The notes beneath the pieces were generated by a model, which saw only the letters and a list, made by a program, of their open reading frames with translations, was not told the DNA's origin and did not search any database. A stretch of 64,000 nucleotides of DNA from Stakelama saccharophila (lineage in GTDB: Bacteria; Pseudomonadota; Alphaproteobacteria; Sphingomonadales; Sphingomonadaceae): NCBI RefSeq assembly GCF_032229225.1, contig NZ_CP135076.1:2213001-2277000 (forward strand). The letters run 5' to 3'. How positions within the stretch are numbered: the stretch's first letter is position 1; each line of letters opens with the position of its first letter. This document shows positions 8,084-13,828 of this stretch, piece by piece. The position numbers and the translations under genes are program-made.

Positions 8084-9006
8084 TCGAAGCCGCGATGATC
8101 TGGAACGAACCCAACAACAAGTCGCACTGGGACCCGGACCTCGATCCCGAATGGGCGATCTATGCCGACACGGTGCGGCGTGCCGGCGCGGCGATCGCCG
8201 AAATGAACCCCGACATCACCCGCGTCCTCGGCGGCATGTCGCCCATCGATCCGCACTGGGTCGAGCGGATGCGTGGACATGGCGCGCTGGATGCGGTCGA
8301 CGCGGTCGCCGTGCACGGCTTTCCCCTCGACTGGAACCTCTGGTCGATCCACGACTGGCCCGACAAAATCGCGGAGATCGAGGCTGTCGTGCCCGACAAG
8401 CCCGTCTGGGTAACCGAAGTCGGCGTCGGCTCGTTCGGCGCCGAAGAGGTGCAGGAATTCGGCATACGGCGGACCGCCGAGCTGCTGATCGGCCGCGTGC
8501 CGCGCATCTATTGGTATTCGCTGTTCGACCTGCCGCAGGAATGGGGCGCGACCACCCGGCACCGCGAGGCGGAAGGGTCGAGCTATTTCCGTCACTTCTA
8601 CATGGGGCTGATCCGCGCCGACGGCACGCCCAAGCCGGCGCTCGACCATTATGCCGAGGTCGCGGATCAGATGGGCCTCATGCAATGGTTTCATTTCCAG
8701 GACCCGCGCCTGGACGACGCCGTCGCCTGGATGAAGCGCCTGGGCGTGACGAAACTGCGCACCGGCCTGTCCTGGGCCGACAGCTTTCGCGAGGGCGCGA
8801 TCGACTGGTTCGACCGCCAGATGGAAGCGCTCGCCGATTTCGACGTGACCGTCACCTTCTGCTTCACGCCCGAACATCTCGGCGTCGAACCCCATCACAC
8901 GAGCTGCGCCAGGGACCCGCAGCAATTTGCCGATTTCTGCGCGTGGATGATCGACCGCTATGCCCCCGCGCGCGCCGAACCGCAAACGCTGGTCCGCACG
9001 GGATGA
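8080..9006 (+). CDS. Clan GH-A glycosidase-like protein with permuted TIM barrel
   Basis: The start is a GTG at 8080 (GTGA overlap with the methyltransferase stop), behind an AAGGGG ribosome site; the ATG at 8095 would cut the first strand. The protein has 308 residues. It begins directly with IEAAMIWNEPNNKSHW, where Glu10 matches the acid/base on strand 4 of clan GH-A barrels. The nucleophile-like Glu113 sits in VWVTEVGVG (strand 7), and IYWYSLFDLPQ looks like strand 8. Only after that come AVAWMKRLGVTKLRTGLSW (214-232) and VTVTFCFTPEHLGV (256-269), which look like strands 1-3. There is no signal peptide. It could hydrolyse or transfer a sugar on the cluster's product in the cytoplasm. Confidence 0.75.
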   Translation: MIEAAMIWNEPNNKSHWDPDLDPEWAIYADTVRRAGAAIAEMNPDITRVLGGMSPIDPHWVERMRGHGALDAVDAVAVHGFPLDWNLWSIHDWPDKIAEIEAVVPDKPVWVTEVGVGSFGAEEVQEFGIRRTAELLIGRVPRIYWYSLFDLPQEWGATTRHREAEGSSYFRHFYMGLIRADGTPKPALDHYAEVADQMGLMQWFHFQDPRLDDAVAWMKRLGVTKLRTGLSWADSFREGAIDWFDRQMEALADFDVTVTFCFTPEHLGVEPHHTSCARDPQQFADFCAWMIDRYAPARAEPQTLVRTG

Positions 9007-9017
9007 GGAAATCCGAC

Positions 9018-10124
9018 ATGCTCTCCACGACTTCCAACCCGATCAATATCGCACTCGTCGGCATCGGCAATTGCGCCAGCTCGCTCGTCCAGGGCCTCGA
9101 GCACTACCGCGCCGGGGCCAACGACACGGTCGGCCTCTCGCATTTCGAGCTTGGCGGCTATCGGCCGAGCGACATCCGCGTGGTCGCGGCCTGGGACATC
9201 GACCAGCGCAAGGTCGGGCAGGATGTATCGCGCGCGATCTTCGCGAAACCGAACTGCACCCAATCCTTCTGTCCGCATGTCGAAAAGACCGGCACGAAGG
9301 TGCAGATGGGGCGCATCCTCGACGGCGTCGCCGAACATATGGCGGATTATCCGGAGGAGCGGACGTTTCTGATCGCCGCCGAGCGGGAAGCCACCCGCGA
9401 CAGCGTGGTCGCCTGTCTGCGGGACCGGAAGGTCGACGTGCTGGTGAACTATCTTCCCGTCGGCAGCCAGGAAGCGAGCGAGTTCTATGCCGAGTGCGCG
9501 CTGGAAGCGGGCGTGGCCTTCGTGAATGCGATTCCGGTCTTCATCGCCAGCGATCCGAGCTGGGCCGCGCGGTTCGAAGAAGCCGGCGTCCCGGTCATCG
9601 GCGACGACATCAAGGCGCAGCTCGGCGCCACCATCGTTCACCGGGTGCTGACCGACCTGTTTCACCGGCGCGGGGTGAAGCTCGACCGCACCTATCAGCT
9701 CAACACCGGCGGCAATACCGATTTCCTGAACATGGCGAACCGCACGCGGCTGGCGTCGAAGAAGATTTCCAAGACCGAAGCCGTGCAGTCGGTGACGCCC
9801 GAGCCGCTCGCCGAACAGGACATCCATATCGGACCCAGCGACTATGTCGCCTGGCAGAACGACAACAAGATCGCCTTCATCCGCATGGAAGGGCAGCTCT
9901 TCGGCGGTGTGCCGATGAATCTGGAATTGCGCCTGTCGGTCGAGGACAGCCCCAATTCGGCCGGCGTGGCGATCGACATGATCCGTTGCGCCAAGATTGC
10001 GAAGGACCGCGGCCTGGCCGGCCCGATCGACGCGCCCTCGACCTGTTTCTGCAAGCATCCGCGCCGCCAGCTCGCCGATTCCGCCGCCTGGACGGCGCTC
10101 GATCAATATCTTGAGGAAGTCTGA
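9018..10124 (+). CDS. ino1: Inositol-3-phosphate synthase, actinobacterial type
   Basis: The ATG at 9018 has GAGGA seven bases upstream and gives 368 residues, the size of the mycobacterial enzyme and far shorter than the eukaryotic one (about 510). It converts glucose 6-phosphate to 1D-myo-inositol 3-phosphate with NAD. The NAD motif VGIGNCASSLVQGLEHY, the block VDVLVNYLPVGSQEA, FVNAIPVFIASDPSWA, GDDIKAQLGATI and DSPNSAGVAIDMIRCAKIAKD are family hallmarks. The frame stays open upstream through the glycosidase gene, but that translation is not homologous to anything and is not a fusion. It is the clearest clue that the cluster uses an inositol building block. Confidence 0.95.
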   Translation: MLSTTSNPINIALVGIGNCASSLVQGLEHYRAGANDTVGLSHFELGGYRPSDIRVVAAWDIDQRKVGQDVSRAIFAKPNCTQSFCPHVEKTGTKVQMGRILDGVAEHMADYPEERTFLIAAEREATRDSVVACLRDRKVDVLVNYLPVGSQEASEFYAECALEAGVAFVNAIPVFIASDPSWAARFEEAGVPVIGDDIKAQLGATIVHRVLTDLFHRRGVKLDRTYQLNTGGNTDFLNMANRTRLASKKISKTEAVQSVTPEPLAEQDIHIGPSDYVAWQNDNKIAFIRMEGQLFGGVPMNLELRLSVEDSPNSAGVAIDMIRCAKIAKDRGLAGPIDAPSTCFCKHPRRQLADSAAWTALDQYLEEV

Positions 10125-10131
10125 CCCGCTT

Positions 10132-11100
10132 ATGACGACGACGATGCGCGCAGCCGTTCTGACCGGCCCCCGAACGATACGCGTGGACGAGGTGGAACGT
10201 CCCGAACCCGGGCGCGGCGAGGTACGCGTGCGGCTGCAGGGATGTGGTGTCTGCGCCTCCAATCTTACGCCCTGGGAGGGGGCGGACTGGATGGAATACC
10301 CCACCCCGCCGGGCGATCTCGGCCACGAAGGCTGGGGGGTGGTCGACGCCGTCGGCCCCGGCGTCGCCGATCCTGCTCCCGGCGACCGGGTGGCGGCCCT
10401 GTCGTTCCGCAGCTATGCCGATTACGACATCGCCCTGGCGGACCAGGTCGTGAAGCTGCCGCCCGCTTTGTCGGGCCATCCCTTTCCGGGCGAACCGCTC
10501 GGCTGTGCCTTCAACATCTTTCACCGGGCCGATATCGGGCCCCATTCCGTCGTCGCGATCATCGGCGTCGGTTTTCTGGGTGCGGTGCTGACCCGGCTGG
10601 CGTGGCTGAAGGGGGCGACGGTGATCGCCATTTCACGCCGGCAATCCTCGCTCGCCCTCGCCCGCGAATACGGCGCCGACCACCTGATCCCGATGGACGA
10701 TCACCAGGCGATCATCGAGCGGGTGAAGGACATCACCGACGGGCGCATGTGCGACCGCGTGATCGAGGCGGTGGGAAAGCAATGGCCGCTCGACCTTGCC
10801 GGCGAACTGGTGGGTTTCGGCGGACGGCTGGTCGTCGCCGGCTATCACCAGGACGGACCGCGCCAGGTCAACATGCAGATGTGGAACTGGAAGGGCATCG
10901 ACGTCATCAACGCGCATGAGCGCGATCCGAAGATTGCCCTGCGCGGCGTCCGTCAGGCGGTGGATGCGGTGACGGCGGGCGTACTCGATCCGGGCCCGCT
11001 CTACACCCACCGATATTCGCTAGAGGAACTGGACGCCGCTCTGGACGACACCCGCGACAAGCCCGACGGTTTCGTCAAGGCGCTGGTGACGCTCGCATGA
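10132..11100 (+). CDS. Zinc-type MDR alcohol/polyol dehydrogenase
   Basis: This 322-residue protein starts at ATG 10132, seven bases after the synthase stop; ATG 10144 is also possible. It is a medium-chain dehydrogenase/reductase: catalytic-zinc residues appear as Cys41 in GCGVCASN and His65-Glu66 in GHEGWG, and the NAD(P) site as IIGVGFLGAVL. The four-cysteine structural zinc lobe of classical alcohol dehydrogenases is absent. It may oxidise or reduce a cyclitol or sugar intermediate. The substrate is not deducible. Its stop overlaps the next start by ATGA. Confidence 0.85.
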   Translation: MTTTMRAAVLTGPRTIRVDEVERPEPGRGEVRVRLQGCGVCASNLTPWEGADWMEYPTPPGDLGHEGWGVVDAVGPGVADPAPGDRVAALSFRSYADYDIALADQVVKLPPALSGHPFPGEPLGCAFNIFHRADIGPHSVVAIIGVGFLGAVLTRLAWLKGATVIAISRRQSSLALAREYGADHLIPMDDHQAIIERVKDITDGRMCDRVIEAVGKQWPLDLAGELVGFGGRLVVAGYHQDGPRQVNMQMWNWKGIDVINAHERDPKIALRGVRQAVDAVTAGVLDPGPLYTHRYSLEELDAALDDTRDKPDGFVKALVTLA

Positions 11101-12179
11101 GCGGGCTGCGCATCGGCTTTCTCGGCACCGGCTGGATCGGGCGGCACCGCATGGCGGCGATATGCGAAACCGGGCTGGCGGCGCAGGTGCTCGTCGCCGA
11201 CCCGGATCCGGCTTGCCGGGACGAGGCACTGCGTCTTGCACCGGGCGCGCGCGCCGTGGCCGATCTGGCGGCCATGCTGGACGAAGGCGTGGACGGCGTC
11301 GCCATCGCCACGCCGAGCGCGCTGCATTCCGAGCAGGCGGTACGGGCGCTGCAGGCGGGAACCGCGGTCTTCTGCCAGAAACCGCTCGGTCGCACCGCCG
11401 GGGAAGCGGGTGCCGTCGTCGCCGCCGCGCATGAAGCCGGCCGGTTGCTTGCGGTCGACTTCTCCTACCGGCGCACCCGCGCCGTAGAGGCGATCGTCGA
11501 GCGGATCCGCAGAGGCGATATCGGCCGCGTCTTCGCCGTCGACCTGACGTTCCACAACGCGTACGGCCCGGACAAAGCGTGGTTCTACGACCCCGCGCAG
11601 TCCGGCGGCGGCTGCATCATGGACCTCGGTGTCCATCTGGTCGACCTGTTGCTGTGGAGCCTCGGCTTCCCCGAGGTGCACGAGGTACGGACGAAGCGGT
11701 TTGCCGGCGGAAAGCGGTTGACGGTCGCGGCGACGCCGGAAGATTACGCGCTCGCCACCCTGTCGCTCGGGGATGACGTCGAGGCGCGGCTCGCTTGCTC
11801 GTGGAATCTCTCCGCCGGACAGGATGCCGTGATCGAAGCGCGCTTTCACGGCACCGAAGGGGGCCTGGCCATGTGCAATCGGGCCGGGTCCTTCTACGAC
11901 TTTGATGCCTGGCATTTCCGCGGGACGACGGCAGAACAGATCACCTCCCCGCCCGACGCATGGGGCGGCCGCGCCGCCAGCGACTGGATTCGCCGTCTGG
12001 CGCGAGACCGCGGCTACGACGCTTCGGCCGGGGAAATCGTCGCCGTCGCGCAAGTGCTCGACCGGATGTACGGCGAAAGGCCCGGACAAAATCACGGCTC
12101 GTCTCAGGCCCGCGCGCATACCGGAACCGAACCGCATCGAAAGCGCTTTCCCGATATGGCAGGCATCCAGGAATGCTGA
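11097..12179 (+). CDS. Gfo/Idh/MocA family oxidoreductase
   Basis: The protein has 360 residues, with the dinucleotide motif GFLGTGWIGRHR at the N-terminus and the catalytic region GGCIMDLGVHLVDLLLW (Asp176, His180). The usual E-K-P triplet reads CQKPLG (Gln94-Lys95-Pro96); the lysine is kept. The family includes inositol dehydrogenases and sugar-nucleotide or sugar oxidoreductases. As last gene of the operon, next to an inositol phosphate synthase and an MDR protein, a role in redox modification of an inositol or sugar is plausible. The C-terminal 25 residues are polar and look unstructured. Confidence 0.87.
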   Translation: MSGLRIGFLGTGWIGRHRMAAICETGLAAQVLVADPDPACRDEALRLAPGARAVADLAAMLDEGVDGVAIATPSALHSEQAVRALQAGTAVFCQKPLGRTAGEAGAVVAAAHEAGRLLAVDFSYRRTRAVEAIVERIRRGDIGRVFAVDLTFHNAYGPDKAWFYDPAQSGGGCIMDLGVHLVDLLLWSLGFPEVHEVRTKRFAGGKRLTVAATPEDYALATLSLGDDVEARLACSWNLSAGQDAVIEARFHGTEGGLAMCNRAGSFYDFDAWHFRGTTAEQITSPPDAWGGRAASDWIRRLARDRGYDASAGEIVAVAQVLDRMYGERPGQNHGSSQARAHTGTEPHRKRFPDMAGIQEC

Positions 12180-12206
12180 TCTGGACCCGCAACGTAAGGA
12201 TCGCTC

Positions 12207-12380
12207 ATGACGGACAAGGAAAAACGCCTCAGGGAAGGCGGACGCAAGGATCGTCCCTCCGGTCTGAAGGATCGGGACGATGATGCCGCCCTGCGTCACG
12301 AAGGGCGTCAGGCCGTGCGCAACCAGGGCAAGGCCACGCCCGAGGACTATCCCGAGCGGCACGACGTAACCCCCGACTGA
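12207..12380 (+). CDS. Small hydrophilic protein, 57 residues
   Basis: A short gene with ATG at 12207, a clear ribosome site (TAAGGA, six bases upstream) and TGA at 12378-12380. The product starts MTDKEKRLREGGRKDRPSGL and ends YPERHDVTPD; it is almost entirely charged or polar, with no cysteine and no hydrophobic segment. Such proteins are often abundant stress-phase proteins in sphingomonads, but no family was recognised. It lies between the glycan operon and another small gene. Confidence 0.7.
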   Translation: MTDKEKRLREGGRKDRPSGLKDRDDDAALRHEGRQAVRNQGKATPEDYPERHDVTPD

Positions 12381-12453
12381 TTACGGACGATGCGCTGCGC
12401 CTGCGCAAATCGGCGCACGGAAATAATCGGGCCGCAGGATCAAGGAGGCTGAG

Positions 12454-12735
12454 ATGAGCGAAGCTGAACGCACCACCGATCACGATACCATCCGCAAATG
12501 GGTGGAAGACCGCGACGGCACGCCAAGCGTCGTGGAAGCGACCGCGGACAACGACCAGCCCGGCGCCCTGCTCCGCATCGACTTCCGCGAGCTCGACGAA
12601 GGCTTGCGCCCCGTCGAGTGGGATGAGTTCTTCCGTATCTTCGACGAGAACAACCTCGCCTTCCTGTACCAGGATCGCGGCGACGGCGGAGGGCTGAGCC
12701 GGTTCAACAAGTTCGTCGACCGCAACCAGAGTTGA
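12454..12735 (+). CDS. Small acidic conserved protein, 93 residues
   Basis: Start ATG at 12454 behind a strong AAGGAGG site. The product is acidic with segments DHDTIRKWVEDRDGTP and WDEFFRIFDENNLAFLYQD, followed by FNKFVDRN. I recall similar small proteins in sphingomonads, sometimes labelled glucan branching enzyme without a real catalytic domain; nothing here supports that activity. It is cytoplasmic, probably a compact domain of unknown function. The neighbours (small hydrophilic protein, Crp regulator, catalase) hint at stress physiology. Confidence 0.75.
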   Translation: MSEAERTTDHDTIRKWVEDRDGTPSVVEATADNDQPGALLRIDFRELDEGLRPVEWDEFFRIFDENNLAFLYQDRGDGGGLSRFNKFVDRNQS

Positions 12736-12769
12736 TGGCGACCAGCATTCCAGAAGCGCGACTAGTCCC

Positions 12770-12914
12770 GAACGCCACGCCGGACCCTTCGGCCGGCTGA
12801 GAAGAGGCCCGTTCCAACTCCACGTTTCTTGGGAGCGAAGGGGACATAAAATACGGTCCCGAACCTCGCCGAAACTCCAGGCCCACAGTGTTCAGGCTGG
12901 CAGTATTCGCCCCC
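12770..12914. repeat. Dispersed intergenic repeat, copy 1
   Basis: About 145 bases in a convergent gap between a rightward small gene and the leftward Crp regulator. It matches 40102-40276 on the same strand over blocks such as CGCCGGACCCT, CGGCCGGCT, GTTCCA, TACGGTCCCGAAC (TACCGGTCCCGAAC in the other copy) and GCTGGCAGTATTCGCC (GCTGACAGCATTCGCC). By eye roughly 70 percent of bases agree. This copy lacks the REP palindrome found in copy 2. No coding frame explains it; the rest of the 209-base gap shows nothing else. Confidence 0.65.
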
Positions 12915-12944
12915 AGTCGGTAGCGCAGCCGAGCCGGGTCGCGA

Positions 12945-13682
12945 TCACGCGGCGCGGCGACGAATGTTCGGGGCGCGGCGATGATCGACCAGATGCGCCA
13001 GCGCACTCGGATCGTGCAGCGTCACCCGCCCGCCGCAGGCCGAGATCACACCGTCCTTGCGGAGCGCCTGCAAGGTTCGATTGATGTGGACGCTGGTAAG
13101 GCCCAGGGCATCCGCCAGGCATTCCTGGGTCAGGGGCATGCGAAACGAATTCTTTTCGGTAAGGCCGGCCAGGCTCATGCGTTCACCGATCTCCAACAGG
13201 AAATCGGCACAGCGTTCATATGCGGTCAGCCGCCCCAGACGGGTGATGTGCGACTGCAGATAGAATTCGTCTATCGACGAACTTGCCACATAGGCGGCCG
13301 GCAAGCTCGAATCGTCGGGCAATAGTTGCTCGCACGGCGCCTCTGCGACGACCATGTCCTTGAGCGCCAGCACCGTCGAAGAAGCGAGCGCCCCGCGTTG
13401 CCGACCGACCCCGATCAGGTCCCCGGGCAACACGAAGGACAGGATCTGCCGCCGGCCATCGGAAAGTACCCTGATCCTGGCGCCCCACCCCGCGAGAATC
13501 ATGAGTGGCCGCGACACCGGCTCGCCTTCGGATATCAGTTCGCGACGAACGGCGATTTTCCGCTGCGTGCTCGCGCCGGCATTACGCAGAAGATCGCGAT
13601 CACCCTCCGTCAGTTCGACGATGGCGCTCAAGCGCAGGAGGACGCTTTCGGCGGGGTCGGTAACGGCAGCAAGGTTCCGCAT
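12945..13682 (-). CDS. Crp/Fnr family transcriptional regulator
   Basis: Start ATG at 13682, overlapping the stop of the upstream microprotein by one base (TGATG); product 245 residues. Longer frames upstream are not homologous. The N-terminal part is a cyclic-nucleotide-binding-like beta barrel (RRELISEGEPVSRPLMILAGWGARI, ILSFVLPGDLIGV). The C-terminal winged helix reads LTQECLADALGLTSVHINRTLQAL followed by DGVISACGGRVTL. No Fnr-type cysteine cluster is present, so oxygen sensing by iron-sulphur is unlikely. It lies in one operon with a truncated receiver and an HWE kinase and probably controls nearby stress genes. Confidence 0.88.
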   Translation of the reverse strand: MRNLAAVTDPAESVLLRLSAIVELTEGDRDLLRNAGASTQRKIAVRRELISEGEPVSRPLMILAGWGARIRVLSDGRRQILSFVLPGDLIGVGRQRGALASSTVLALKDMVVAEAPCEQLLPDDSSLPAAYVASSSIDEFYLQSHITRLGRLTAYERCADFLLEIGERMSLAGLTEKNSFRMPLTQECLADALGLTSVHINRTLQALRKDGVISACGGRVTLHDPSALAHLVDHRRAPNIRRRAA

Positions 13683-13828
13683 CAGACCATCTCCGCATCC
13701 GCGTCGGGAACAGGTCCCACGATCGTCATGCCCGCGTCCGAAAGCCCACGCCGCAGATCGTCTGCAACGAAATATTCGTCCTCGACGATCAGGGCGCACT
13801 TTCCATCGAGTGCTTCGGTCTGGATCAT
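13682..13828 (-). CDS. Truncated response-regulator receiver microprotein, 48 residues
   Basis: ATG at 13828 (AGGAGG upstream) overlaps the kinase stop by ATGA, and its TGA overlaps the Crp start. The product contains CALIVEDEYFVADDLRRGLS and DAGMTIVGPVPDADAEMV, a perfect start of a receiver domain (strand 1 with the acidic pair, helix 1, strand 2). It then stops before strand 3, so the phosphoacceptor aspartate is absent. It is either a relic of a deleted receiver gene or a small partner of the kinase. Ribosome site and coupling on both sides argue that it is still translated. Confidence 0.75.
   Translation of the reverse strand: MIQTEALDGKCALIVEDEYFVADDLRRGLSDAGMTIVGPVPDADAEMV

Noticed and set aside
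7737..10124. Apparent 795-residue fusion ending in inositol-3-phosphate synthase
   Set aside because: The frame is merely open through the glycosidase gene. The first 400 residues are non-homologous, and the synthase has its own ribosome site and ATG at 9018.
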